Origin: Sinomonas cyclohexanicum
GTDB lineage: Bacteria; Actinomycetota; Actinomycetes; Actinomycetales; Micrococcaceae
Direction: 5' to 3'
Assembly: GCF_020886775.1 (NCBI RefSeq)
Contig: NZ_AP024525.1
Coordinates: forward strand, 1,178,001 to 1,242,000
DNA: 64,000 nt
Below the pieces are notes generated by a model that saw only the letters and a program-made list of their open reading frames with translations, was not told the DNA's origin and did no database searches. Both the position numbers and the translations under genes were made by a program. This document shows positions 1 through 7,832 of the stretch, one piece after another; within the stretch, counting starts at the first letter, position 1, and each line of letters starts with the position of its first letter.

Positions 1-1247
1 CCGATGCGTAGCCGAGGGCCACGCCGGTGCGCGGATGCCTTGGGCATCAGGGAGGTGCTGACCACGTGTAGATGGTCAGCAGGGACGAGCGAGGAGCGGG
101 CGAGGCCGAGGCCGGCGGACGTAGAGCGCAGAGGACCGAGGATCGCGAGCAGGCGGTGACCAGACCACGCGGGACATGCGCCTTGCACAGTGCCCGGTAG
201 ATGTCATGTCAGCACCAGACGATCGAGCGCCCAGGAGCACGCGGAAGCGCGAGGCCGGCTGGACGAGGCGCATGAGGAAGACGAGGGATCGCGAGCAGGC
301 GGTGACCACGAACCAGCGGACATCGCCTTGCCGTCCGTCAGCTTGCCCACGACCCAGCTGCCGATCACGAGGATGGCGCCGAGCGCCGTCGTGAGCGCGA
401 AGACCGCGGTGGGGTCCTCCTTGAAGTTGCTGCGGGCGGCGGTGGGCAGGCCGGTGTTCCAGGCGTAGTTGTAGGCCTGGGCGGCGCCGACCACGAAGAT
501 GATGGCGAGGACGGCGAGCCAGTGCTTGCGGATTCCGGTCCAGACGCCGGCGGTGGAACTGGTGGCCATCTCCTCGGGCTGCAGGGTCTCGGGCAGGGAG
601 CGGCGGAGGTAGAGGACCACGAGGCCGAACAGCGCGCCGATGACGAACGGGACGCGCCAGCCCCAGGTGCTCATCGCGGCGCCGCCGATCGTGAGGCTGC
701 ACAGGAAGCTCACGAGGGAGGCCATGAGGATGCCGAGGTTGACGTAGAAGCTCATGAGGCCGGCGACCATGCCCTCGCGGCCCTCGGGAGCCAGCTCCAC
801 CGCGTGGGAGGTGGACAGCGGGGCCTCGATGCCTGTGGAGATGCCCTGGATGATGCGGGAGGCGACGAGGATGATGCCGGACCACTGGCCGATCACCGCG
901 TAGCTCGGGGTCACCGCGACGAGCAGCGTCGTGGCGGCCATGAGCATGATCGAGAGGAGCATGATCCGGCGGCGCCCGATCCGGTCCGCGAACGTGCCCA
1001 GGAGCACGCCGCCGAGGGGGCGGAACGCGAAGCCGACGGCGAAGACCGCGAGGGTGTTCAGCGTCGCCGAGAGCGGATCGTGGGAGGGGAAGAAGCTGGG
1101 CCCGATATAGGCCGAGAGGAGGCCGAAGACCATCCAGTCGTACCATTCCAGGGCGTTGCCGAGGCCGAGTCCGAGGAGTCCTCGGCGGACTTCGGGGGTG
1201 AAGCGGCGGGAGGTCGAGGGGTCGGCGGTGACCACATTGTCGATCAT
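1..1247 (-). pseudogene. MHS-family MFS transporter, 3' part decayed
   Basis: The N-terminal ~315 residues, from ATG at 1247, form a good major facilitator of the metabolite:H+ symporter group. Visible features are the GNALEWYDW start of helix 1, the RPLGG and DRIGRRR loop, and a second half beginning near residue 240. A purine-rich RBS (AAAGGA) precedes the ATG. After GKLTDGK (about position 325) the frame is lost. The next shifted frame still gives transporter-like residues (RWFVVTACSR...VFLMRLVQPAS), and near positions 1-80 two other frames give LLTIYT, STSLMPK and TGVALGYAS, typical of the last helices of this family. Several frameshifts in about 330 bp, together with a degenerate duplication, indicate a decaying gene; assembly error is the alternative. 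The gene runs off the window edge. Substrates of the family are organic or aromatic acids, and the neighbouring XRE-cupin regulator fits such a role. Confidence 0.8.
88..333. repeat. Degenerate direct duplication inside the transporter pseudogene
   Basis: Two imperfect direct copies lie at about 88-185 and 229-333. The best-preserved parts are GGATCGCGAGCAGGCGGTGA (137-158 region and 285-305 region) and a shared ACATnCGCCTTGC ending. Small indels separate the copies. The duplication falls exactly where the transporter reading frame is lost, so it is probably part of the damage. Confidence 0.6.
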
Positions 1248-1378
1248 GGGGGGTCCTTTGCTGCGCCGCTACAGGGCGCGCGAGGGTATGACGCATCGCG
1301 GGGCGGTGCGAAAGACAGGTGTGGAAGGGGGTCAGCCTGCCGGCGGCGTGCCCGGCTGTGCCGAGGGCGCCTGAGGGG

Positions 1379-1984
1379 CTACCACGCGCGGGGGGCGCTG
1401 ACCCAGATCGCTACGCAGGGCTCTTCGTAGCTGTTGGCGTACCAGTGGGGGATCTCGGAGTTGTAGGTGATGGAGTCGCCCTCACTGAGGCTGTAGCGGA
1501 CTCCGTCGAGGTAGACGTCCTTCCGGCCCGAGATGACGAGGCAGAACTCCTCGCCGCTGTGGTGGAAGGGGGTGGCGCTCGTATCGTGGCCCGGCGGGGT
1601 GACGATCCACTGCACCTCGAGGGCGCCGTTGAGGCTCGGGGTGAGCAGTTCATGGACTGCCTCGCCCACGGACTCGCGGGTGACTCCCTTGAGGTTCCGC
1701 CGCTCGGACTTCCTGACCACGGGGGACACGCCGTCGGCCTGTCCTGCGAAGAACCGCCCGACGGGGATGTCGAGCCCGTGCGCCAGCTGCGCCAGGGTGG
1801 TGAAGGAGGGGTTGGCCAGACCGCGCTCGATCTGGCTGACGATCGCCTGGCTGAGGCCGGTGGCGTCGGAGAGCTGCGCGAGGGTCATGCCGAGCTCCTT
1901 GCGGCGGGAGCGGACCTTGGTGCCGACGGATGCCAGCAGTGCGCTCGTGGCCGCAGGGGCGCCGGGGATGCTCTCGGTGGTCAT
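1379..1984 (-). CDS. XRE-family regulator with C-terminal cupin domain
   Basis: A 201-residue DNA-binding protein. Residues ~20-75 form a classic helix-turn-helix of the XRE/Cro type (LAQLSDATGLSQAIVSQIER), and residues ~115-195 form a small cupin beta barrel (HHSGEEFCLVISG, then SEGDSITYNSEIPHWYAN). Such proteins sense a small ligand in the cupin and usually control a neighbouring transport or catabolic gene. An upstream ATG at 2014 is open, but the start at 1984 is chosen because AGGAGAGG sits 5 nt before it. It lies just upstream of, and on the same strand as, the decayed MHS transporter, so that transporter may have been its target. The promoter carries a palindrome in its spacer, consistent with autorepression. 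Confidence 0.88.
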   Translation of the reverse strand: MTTESIPGAPAATSALLASVGTKVRSRRKELGMTLAQLSDATGLSQAIVSQIERGLANPSFTTLAQLAHGLDIPVGRFFAGQADGVSPVVRKSERRNLKGVTRESVGEAVHELLTPSLNGALEVQWIVTPPGHDTSATPFHHSGEEFCLVISGRKDVYLDGVRYSLSEGDSITYNSEIPHWYANSYEEPCVAIWVSAPRAW

Positions 1985-2017
1985 CTCTGCCTCTCCTGTG
2001 GTGACCTGACTCACACA

Positions 2018-2076
2018 ACTATAGTGAAGATCTTCAGTGGATCAAGGGTTTGTCTTTATTTTCCTGAATTTCTTCA
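2018..2076 (-). promoter_or_regulatory. Promoter with two TGAA-N4-TTCA operators before the XRE-cupin gene
   Basis: Reading on the minus strand there is a -35 TTGATC (2040-2045), a 16-bp spacer and a -10 TATAGT (2018-2023). The perfect 12-bp palindrome TGAAGATCTTCA (2025-2036) occupies the spacer. A second copy differing at two positions, TGAATTTCTTCA (2065-2076), lies 40 bp upstream (centre to centre), about four helical turns. The placement suggests autorepression by the XRE-cupin protein. Confidence 0.6.
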
Positions 2077-2429
2077 CTCAGGGTCGGCCGGATGCGATCG
2101 GTAGGCCGCCGCGGTACGCACGCCGGCCCACCCGTCCGGGACCAGATCGCCGTCGGTCAGCGCGGCATAGAGCCGCCCTCCTCGCCGGTGAGGCGCGTCG
2201 GCGCCGCGCGGGTGGGCCGCGGGTCCTCGACCCACAGCTCCGCGTGCCGACGCTGCCACGGCCCGCGCGCGGCCTTCCCCGAGGACGGTACCTCATCGAC
2301 AAGGGACCCGTCGGAGCCGCGCCCCTGCAGAGGACCACCCCGCTCTGCACACTCGTCGGCACGCATGCGGGAGCGGCCGAGCCCCCAGCACCCGGTGAGG
2401 CCGGCCAGCCCGGTGAGGCCGGCCAGAAG
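2077..2429. other. No intact gene; possible coding relics
   Basis: No convincing full gene is seen here. A minus-strand frame ending near 2077 (TDGDLVPDGWAGVRT...SHPADPE, then stop) looks protein-like over about 30 residues and may be the end of a lost gene. The rest is GC-rich sequence with chance open frames. Confidence 0.35.
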
Positions 2430-2642
2430 CCAGCCCCGCCGCCGGTCTGGATCAATCTCTGGCGCCGCACCGACTACCTCGGGTTCCCCGTCTTCTCCTA
2501 CGCCGCCGTTCCCAATGCCCTGGACCGCCGAGCCTCGGAGCTCGAGCCCGACTCCTAGATGGCGGCCGTCGCGACCCACGGCAACTACCTGCCCACGGAC
2601 GCCTACCTCACCGCGCGCGCGGACCTGCTCGCGGGATGGTGA
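2430..2642 (+). pseudogene. C-terminal remnant of an unidentified protein, with internal stop
   Basis: The plus frame from about 2430 reads VWINLWRRTDYLGFPV...NALDRRASELEPDS, then TAG at 2556-2558, then in the same frame MAAVATHGNYLPTDAYLTARADLLAGW and a real stop at 2640-2642. The sequence on both sides of the TAG continues one another (DS-[Y]-MAAVATHG), so TAG probably replaces a TAC or TAT codon. WxNLWRRTDxLGFPV followed by VATHGxYL resembles the tail of hypothetical membrane proteins I remember from Arthrobacter-like genomes; I cannot name a function. The N-terminal part is gone. Confidence 0.5.
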
Positions 2643-2900
2643 CGCGCGCTGTTGTCCTGACGGCCTGTGGCGGGGACGCACGACAGCGCCCGGTCGCCCC
2701 GCGCACAAGCCGCGGGGCCGCCGTCGAACGACGTCCGCGGACAGCGCGGCCCACACAGGGGAGGTGTGCGGGCCGCGCGGGCCGCATGGATCAGGAAGTG
2801 GGGAGCATGGTGGGAATCGCGAGACTCGGGAAGCCCTCGCCCTCGACCACTACGCTCGGCATCCACCTGATGCAGTAAGCGCCGAGGCGAGCCCCTGCCG
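2643..2900. other. Gap without recognised gene
   Basis: Nothing coding is supported between the remnant and the acyltransferase. Several frames are open by chance because of the high GC content. Confidence 0.4.
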
Positions 2901-2906
2901 TACCGT
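2901..2906 (+). promoter_or_regulatory. -10 box TACCGT of a probable leaderless promoter
   Basis: TACCGT ends 6 nt before the ATG of the acyltransferase, and no Shine-Dalgarno sequence is present. This is the spacing expected when the transcript starts at the A of ATG. Confidence 0.5.
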
Positions 2907-2912
2907 GGACCC

Positions 2913-4283
2913 ATGGAGCGCGTGAGCAGCAACGACCTCACCCTGCTCGCCACGGACCGCGGCCCCGTGCCCATGCACATGGCGGCCGTCCTCGAGTTCG
3001 GCGCCGACGCGCCCGAGTTCGCCGAGGTCTCCGCGGCCCTCGCCGGGCGGATCCCGCGGGTGCCCCGCCTGCGCCAGCGGCTCACCCCCGCGCCCTGGGG
3101 GTGCGGGCGCCCGCTCTGGGCCGACGACCCGTCGTTCAGCCTCGACCGCCACCTGGAGGCGGCCGTCATCGACGGCGGGCGGGACGCGGTCCTGCGCTTC
3201 GCCGCCGACCTCGCGTGCCGCCGGCTCCCCACCGACCGGCCGCCGTGGGCCGCACGCTGGGTGCGCAGCGCCTCCGGCGGTCCCGCGGCGCTCGTGTTCG
3301 TCGCGCACCACGCCATGGCCGACGGGCTGGGCGGCCTCGCCGTCCTCGCAGCGCTCGCCGACCAGCGCCCCGAGCACTCCGCAGCGCACGACGGCGGCCC
3401 GTCACCACAAGCGGTCGGCTCGCCCGAGCCGCCCACCTCGCAGCCACCGGCGTTCCCGCAGCCGCCGCCGAGCGGGCTCACGCTCCTCGCTGACGCGTGG
3501 CGCGAACGCGCTGCCGAGCTTGCGGGCCTCCCGCGCGCACTCAAGGGCGCCGCTCGGGGCCTGCGCGAGCTGGCGATCGCCCGCGGCCTGCGGATCCGGG
3601 CCGCGCAGACCTCGTTCAACCGGCCCACGGGCGGCACCCGCCGGGTTACCGAGGTCACCGTCCCGCTGCGGCCGCTCCTCGACCGGGCCCACGCCCTCGG
3701 CTGCACCCTGAACGACCTCATCCTTGTAGCAGTCTGCGGGGCGATCGCCTCAGCGCTGCGGGCCCGCGGCGAATCGCCTGGGCCGCTCGTCGTGTCCGTG
3801 CCGATCACGTCGCGGCGCGGTACCGGAGCGGACGGGGGAGCGGCGCGCCTGGGCAACCAGAACGGCGTCGTGCCCGTCGAGGTGCCCAGCGACCCGGACC
3901 CGGAGGTGCGCCTAGCGCGCGTGGCCGCGCAGACGGCCGCGCGTGCCGGCGCGCCTCGCGGAACCTCGGCTGGGCCCCTGGGCGTGGTGTTCCGCGCGCT
4001 GGCGCGGGCCGGGATCTTCCAGCGGTTCATCGACCGGCAGCGGCTCGTGAACACGTTCCTGTCCAACATGCGCGGGCCTGCCGAGCCGCTCTCGCTCGCC
4101 GGGCACCGCATTGCCGGGATCGTGCCGTTCACCATGACGCCGGGCAACGTCGGGGTGTGCTTCACGGTCCTCTCCTACGCGGGGAGCCTCGTCGTTGCGG
4201 TCGTGGCCGACCCAGAGATCGTGCCAGAGCAGGACGAGCTGACGCGGCTGCTGGTCGAGGAGCTGGACAGGCTCACGGCGTGA
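2913..4283 (+). CDS. Wax ester synthase / diacylglycerol acyltransferase family protein
   Basis: A 456-residue protein of the bacterial WS/DGAT family, which uses acyl-CoA to esterify diacylglycerol or fatty alcohols and so builds storage lipid at the inner face of the membrane. The catalytic HHxxxDG motif is present as HHAMADG at residues 132-138. The C-terminal half has the DUF1298-type sequence (LNDLILVAVCGAI, then SNMRGPAEPLSLAGHRI). Length fits the family (about 450-480). There is no RBS; the start is set by a TACCGT box 6 nt upstream. It stands alone, flanked by decayed genes. Substrate choice (wax ester or triacylglycerol) cannot be read from the sequence. Confidence 0.87.
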   Translation: MERVSSNDLTLLATDRGPVPMHMAAVLEFGADAPEFAEVSAALAGRIPRVPRLRQRLTPAPWGCGRPLWADDPSFSLDRHLEAAVIDGGRDAVLRFAADLACRRLPTDRPPWAARWVRSASGGPAALVFVAHHAMADGLGGLAVLAALADQRPEHSAAHDGGPSPQAVGSPEPPTSQPPAFPQPPPSGLTLLADAWRERAAELAGLPRALKGAARGLRELAIARGLRIRAAQTSFNRPTGGTRRVTEVTVPLRPLLDRAHALGCTLNDLILVAVCGAIASALRARGESPGPLVVSVPITSRRGTGADGGAARLGNQNGVVPVEVPSDPDPEVRLARVAAQTAARAGAPRGTSAGPLGVVFRALARAGIFQRFIDRQRLVNTFLSNMRGPAEPLSLAGHRIAGIVPFTMTPGNVGVCFTVLSYAGSLVVAVVADPEIVPEQDELTRLLVEELDRLTA

Positions 4284-4369
4284 CACCCCTCCGGCGCGTT
4301 TCGCGCTACCTGCGGGCCACGGGGTGCTTGGAGATGACCGCGGCGCCTGCCCCGATGTGAAGCCGCCCG

Positions 4370-4663
4370 GCCGTCGATGAGCGGGTGGTTCCGGGCTACC
4401 GACTCGAGAAGCGCAGCAGCCTTGAGGCGCAGGGTCCCGTAGGCGTCGCGGCCGCCGACGGTCGTTGCCGGCCGCGCGAGTGCCGAGCCAAGGAGTCCGG
4501 CGTCCTTCACATGGAATCCGAACCGTTGGATGACGAGCAGCGCGCCCTGGAGCGGGAGGGCGCTCTTCGAGGCATGCTGTGCTGCGGCAACGGCCTCGAG
4601 CCGCTGGTCGAGATCGGCGGGAATCCGGACGTTGATGGTCGCGGTCGATGGTACCGCTTTGGT
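4370..4663 (-). pseudogene. Antitoxin-Doc toxin remnant fused by deletion
   Basis: One open minus-strand frame begins 2 bp past the stop of the DHA2 transporter gene. It first encodes TKAVPSTATINVRIPADLDQ and RLEAVAAAQHASKSAL, which look like a ribbon-helix-helix antitoxin. It then runs directly into VKDAGLLGSALARPATTVG and LKAAALLESVARNHPLIDG, the Doc (death-on-curing, Fic fold) toxin region just before its catalytic motif. The expected next residues (NKR and the following helix) are missing and the frame becomes unrelated. No start codon precedes the antitoxin part. An internal deletion has apparently joined the two genes of a toxin-antitoxin operon and both ends are lost, so it should be inactive. 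Confidence 0.65.
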
Positions 4664-4665
4664 GC

Positions 4666-6426
4666 CTAGGCGCCTCGGTCAGCCGAGCGGGCACCGCCCG
4701 GCGACCCGCCGTCGTCGTGCACGTACCGCTCGCCGCGCAGCGCCGAGGCGACCGCCGCGATGAGGCACGCGGCCACCGCGAACCCGAAGGCCACCGCGAG
4801 ACCGTCCGAGAATGGCCCCGAGATGAGCGAGGGGAAGAACGCCCGGCCGGTGAGGTACTGGACGTTCGCCGCCGGGAGCGAGCCGAGGACCTGGGGCCCG
4901 AGGAGCGACTGCACCGGGTTGTAGCCCAGCAGCGAGGCGAACAGGACCCCGACCGGCGGCAGTGCCGCGACCCGGTCCGCCGCGGCCTCCGGGACGCCCT
5001 GCGCCATGAGCCCGGCGCTCAGCGTGTGGGGGAGCGAGCCGGCCAGGCCCGTGATCATCAGCGAGAAGAAGATGCCGATGGAGAGCACCATGGACGAGTT
5101 CTGGAACGTGGTGCTCATGCCCGCGCCGACGCCGCGCTGGCCCGGGGGCAGGCTGTTCATGATCCCGGCCCGGTTCGGCGCGGCGAACAGGCCCATGCCG
5201 ATCCCGTTGGCCAGGAGCGCGAGCGCGAACACCCAGTAGTCGAAGTCCACCGGCAGGGCGAGCAGCCACAGGAAGCTCGCGGCCGCCACGACCATTCCGC
5301 CCGTGGCGAGGAGCCGGGCGCCGAAGCGGTCGGAGAGCCAGCCCGACGTCGGCCCCGCGACGAGGAAGCCGACGGTCAGCGGCAGCATGTAGATGCCCGC
5401 CCACAGCGGGGTCGACTCGAAGCTGTACCCGTGCCGCGGGAGCCAGATCCCCTGCAGCCAGATGATGAGGATGAACATGAGGCCGCCGCGGCCCAGCCCG
5501 GACAGGAGGCTCGCGAGGTTCCCGGCCGAGAACGCGCGGATGCGGAACAGGTCCAGCCCGAACATCGGCTCCGCCACGCGCCGCTCGATCACGCAGAACA
5601 CCGCCAGGACCGCGACGCCGCCGAGCAGCGCCGCGAGCACCGCCGGATTGGCCCAGCCCATCGGGCTGCCGCCGTACGGCTGGATCCCGTACGTGATGCC
5701 CACGAGCACCGCAATGAGCCCCACCGCGAACGTGAGGTTCCCCCACCAGTCCATCCGCGACCGCGGCCGGGTTCCGATCTCGTGCAGGCGCAGCGACGCC
5801 CAGACGGTCCCGAACAGGCCCACGGGCACGGAGACGAGGAACACGAGCCGCCAGTCGATCGGGCCGAGCAGCCCGCCGAGGATGAGGCCCAGGAACGAGC
5901 CCGCGATGCCGGCCACCTGGTTCAGGCCCAGGGCCAGTCCGCGCTGGTTCACCGGGAACGCGTCCGTGATGATGGCGCTCGAGTTCGCCATGAGCAGCGC
6001 CCCGCCCACGCCCTGGAGGATCCGCATGGCGATGAGCCACAGCGCCCCAGCCGTGCCGGACAGCCAGGTGACGGAGAGGAGTACCGAGAAGACGGTGAAG
6101 ATCGCAAATCCCCAATTGTACATCTTCACGCGCCCATACATGTCCCCGAGCCGGCCGAAGCTCACCACGAGCACCGCCGTGACCACGAGGTAGCCCATGA
6201 TGACCCACAGCAGCAGGCTCGTGTTGGACGGCTCGAGCGGGTTGATGCCGATCCCGCGGAAGATGTCCGGCAGCGCGATGAGCAGGATCGAGGAGTTGAT
6301 CGTGGCCATGAGCACGCCGAGCGTCGTATTCGACAGGACGATCCATTTGTAGTGCGGGCTCGCGAGATCCCGCTCGGCGTGCGCCGCGCGCCGGGCCCGG
6401 TACGAGGTCAGGGTGTTCAGACCCAT
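4666..6426 (-). CDS. DHA2-family MFS drug efflux transporter
   Basis: A 586-residue, probably 14-helix major facilitator of the drug:H+ antiporter-2 (EmrB/QacA) group. The first helix reads VLSNTTLGVLMATINSSIL and is followed by the loop motif GRLGDMYGRVKMYN. Motif C appears as GLALGLNQVAGIAGSFLGLILGG. The protein should export cationic or amphiphilic compounds using the proton gradient. The start at 6426 has GGGAGAG upstream; a second open frame on the same strand is a shadow. The C-terminus is basic and polar. The gene stops 2 bp before the remains of the antitoxin gene. Nothing adjacent indicates a substrate or a regulator. Confidence 0.9.
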   Translation of the reverse strand: MGLNTLTSYRARRAAHAERDLASPHYKWIVLSNTTLGVLMATINSSILLIALPDIFRGIGINPLEPSNTSLLLWVIMGYLVVTAVLVVSFGRLGDMYGRVKMYNWGFAIFTVFSVLLSVTWLSGTAGALWLIAMRILQGVGGALLMANSSAIITDAFPVNQRGLALGLNQVAGIAGSFLGLILGGLLGPIDWRLVFLVSVPVGLFGTVWASLRLHEIGTRPRSRMDWWGNLTFAVGLIAVLVGITYGIQPYGGSPMGWANPAVLAALLGGVAVLAVFCVIERRVAEPMFGLDLFRIRAFSAGNLASLLSGLGRGGLMFILIIWLQGIWLPRHGYSFESTPLWAGIYMLPLTVGFLVAGPTSGWLSDRFGARLLATGGMVVAAASFLWLLALPVDFDYWVFALALLANGIGMGLFAAPNRAGIMNSLPPGQRGVGAGMSTTFQNSSMVLSIGIFFSLMITGLAGSLPHTLSAGLMAQGVPEAAADRVAALPPVGVLFASLLGYNPVQSLLGPQVLGSLPAANVQYLTGRAFFPSLISGPFSDGLAVAFGFAVAACLIAAVASALRGERYVHDDGGSPGGARSADRGA

Positions 6427-6536
6427 GCGACTCTCCCAACTGCTGCGAAGCGGGTGCGAGTTGGTTGCGTCTACGAACTACCCTACGCCTGGTGGGGGCG
6501 GGGGGACCGTGCGGCGGTGTCCAGCGGCGGTCTTAC

Positions 6537-6773
6537 CTACTTGCCGGCGAGGTCGTCGGCCACCCGCCGGAGATCCTCCAGCCACCCCTTCGATCGATCC
6601 GGCTTCTGGGAGGCCCCCTCGAAGTTCTGCAGCGCATCCGCGATGCAGTCCAGTGCGGCTGAGATGTTTGCCTTCACGGAGTCGTACCCCTCATTCGAAC
6701 GGGGGTCGGCGGACGCGGTCTTGAGTAGCTCCGCCCCGGCGCGCACCACGAGGGACGCCTCAAGTTCGTTCAT
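6537..6773 (-). CDS. Small hypothetical protein, 78 aa
   Basis: A 78-residue, probably all-helical soluble protein (MNELEASLVVRAGAELLKT...GWLEDLRRVADDLAGK). The start at 6773 is fixed by GGAGGA 8 nt upstream and by an ATGA overlap with the stop of the preceding gene, which points to translational coupling. I do not recognise the family. It has no membrane segment or signal peptide. The tight coupling suggests a partner or immunity-like role for the gene upstream, but nothing more can be inferred. Confidence 0.6.
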   Translation of the reverse strand: MNELEASLVVRAGAELLKTASADPRSNEGYDSVKANISAALDCIADALQNFEGASQKPDRSKGWLEDLRRVADDLAGK

Positions 6774-7150
6774 GGTCTGCGTTCCTCCGGGAGCTGAAGC
6801 TGCGGGTCGTGGTCGCGCTGCAGCGCGACCACGCACGTGAAGCCGGCGAGGTCCTCCCAGCGCGCGGGAATGGGCTCGGCGGGCGTGGCGCCGATGGACG
6901 CGAGCCAGACGACCAAGTTGGCCCTGTCGTCGAAGGTCAGGTGCGTCCCGTCAACGAGGGCACCGGACATCAGGTCGTCCACGTCATCCGGGCGGCAGAT
7001 CACGGCCTCCCACCAGCCGCTCTCGGTCCAACCGCCCATTCGCAGGACGGCCAAACAGAGGTTGGATCCGGTCGGGAGGCCCGAGGCGGCGCCCGCAATC
7101 ATATGGCGGTACATTCGGCGGTCTTGCTCTTCCATGCCGTGGCATCCCAT
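6770..7150 (-). CDS. Hypothetical protein, 121-126 aa
   Basis: A protein of unknown family (start at 7150, or at the ATG at 7135 beginning MEEQDRRMYRHMIAG). It contains Trp-rich stretches (GGWTESGWWEAVICRPDDVDD, WLASIGATPAEPIPARWEDL) and looks cytosolic. Neither start has a clear RBS. Its last codons overlap the first codons of the 78-residue gene by ATGA, so the two are one operon. The position next to the Doc remnant and an ADP-ribosyltransferase-like gene makes a small toxin/immunity or accessory pair thinkable, but this is only context. Confidence 0.55.
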   Translation of the reverse strand: MGCHGMEEQDRRMYRHMIAGAASGLPTGSNLCLAVLRMGGWTESGWWEAVICRPDDVDDLMSGALVDGTHLTFDDRANLVVWLASIGATPAEPIPARWEDLAGFTCVVALQRDHDPQLQLPEERRP

Positions 7151-7318
7151 CGTGAGGCTCGAGAGGATGCAGCCTTGGCCGGTGACGTCATTCTCAGGTG
7201 AGTTTGAGGAGGTCGCGCGGAGAGCCGGACGCCGCGGACGGCCAACGGCCGTATGTGCCAGTATCCTCTACAGCGACCTCGAATGACACCGGCGGCGCGG
7301 CCGCGGGCAGGTGTGCAG

Positions 7319-7324
7319 TACCGT
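7319..7324 (+). promoter_or_regulatory. -10 box TACCGT of a probable leaderless promoter
   Basis: TACCGT lies 6 nt before the ATG at 7331, the same box and spacing as upstream of the acyltransferase at 2913. No Shine-Dalgarno sequence is visible. Confidence 0.45.
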
Positions 7325-7330
7325 GGCAGA

Positions 7331-7753
7331 ATGCCCTACGCCATTCTGCCTGTCGCGCCACCGAGCGGGGAATGGACGTTGACCATCCCCGATCTAGCCG
7401 AGCTCATGGGCGAGGACGCCTTCAACCACCCCCGCGACCACGGGTACGGCGAGTGCGATGAGGAGACCAGACGGCAGCTGCGGAAGGTGCGGGACGCGCC
7501 CGAGGCGCAGGTGCGCATCTATCGGGCGCTCCCCCCAGGGCTCGGCCAGATCAACACCGGGGACTGGGTCACGCTCTCCAAGGACTACGCGCGCCAGCAC
7601 GCGATGCGCGACGACGATGCCGCCAACGACTGGCCGATCGTCTTCGCCGACGTTCCCGCGCGTACCGTCGTCACCGACGGCAAGGACCTCGACCAGTACC
7701 GGTACGGCGGGCCGCCGATCTCCAGGCTCCGCGACCACACAGCAGACGCGTAG
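7331..7753 (+). CDS. Putative ADP-ribosyltransferase-like protein, 140 aa
   Basis: A 140-residue soluble protein. The central part (VRIYRALPPGLGQINTGDWV, then TLSKDYARQHAM, then a terminal DLDQYRYGG) has the layout of small phage-type ADP-ribosyltransferase domains: an Arg in a YRA strand, a Thr/Ser-Lys-xx-Tyr-Ala segment, and a late acidic-Tyr-Gly turn. The late catalytic Glu is not evident (Gln in DLDQY), so the protein may bind rather than transfer, or the assignment may be wrong. The ATG at 7331 is preferred over upstream open frame because of the TACCGT box 6 nt before it. It is a single gene followed by a strong inverted repeat. Confidence 0.5.
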   Translation: MPYAILPVAPPSGEWTLTIPDLAELMGEDAFNHPRDHGYGECDEETRRQLRKVRDAPEAQVRIYRALPPGLGQINTGDWVTLSKDYARQHAMRDDDAANDWPIVFADVPARTVVTDGKDLDQYRYGGPPISRLRDHTADA

Positions 7754-7793
7754 GGCCCGGCTGTGGGCGTATCCGCGAAAGGTGTTGCCAGGC

Positions 7794-7832
7794 AGCGCTC
7801 ACGCATCAAACGCGATCTGATGCGTGAGCGCT
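7794..7832. terminator. Perfect 15-bp inverted repeat, probable terminator
   Basis: AGCGCTCACGCATCA (7794-7808) and its exact complement (7818-7832) are separated by 9 nt. It lies 40 bp after the stop of the ADP-ribosyltransferase-like gene and at the end of a minus-strand coding remnant, so it could serve both strands. No T-run follows on either side. Confidence 0.5.

Noticed and set aside
2157-2756. 199-residue minus frame in the gap before the acyltransferase
   Set aside because: No start signal, low-complexity composition, and it overlaps a plus-strand relic with better protein character.
4648-6840. 730-residue open frame opposite the DHA2 transporter
   Set aside because: Arg/Glu/His/Asp-rich antisense composition with no domain; a GC-driven shadow of the minus-strand gene.
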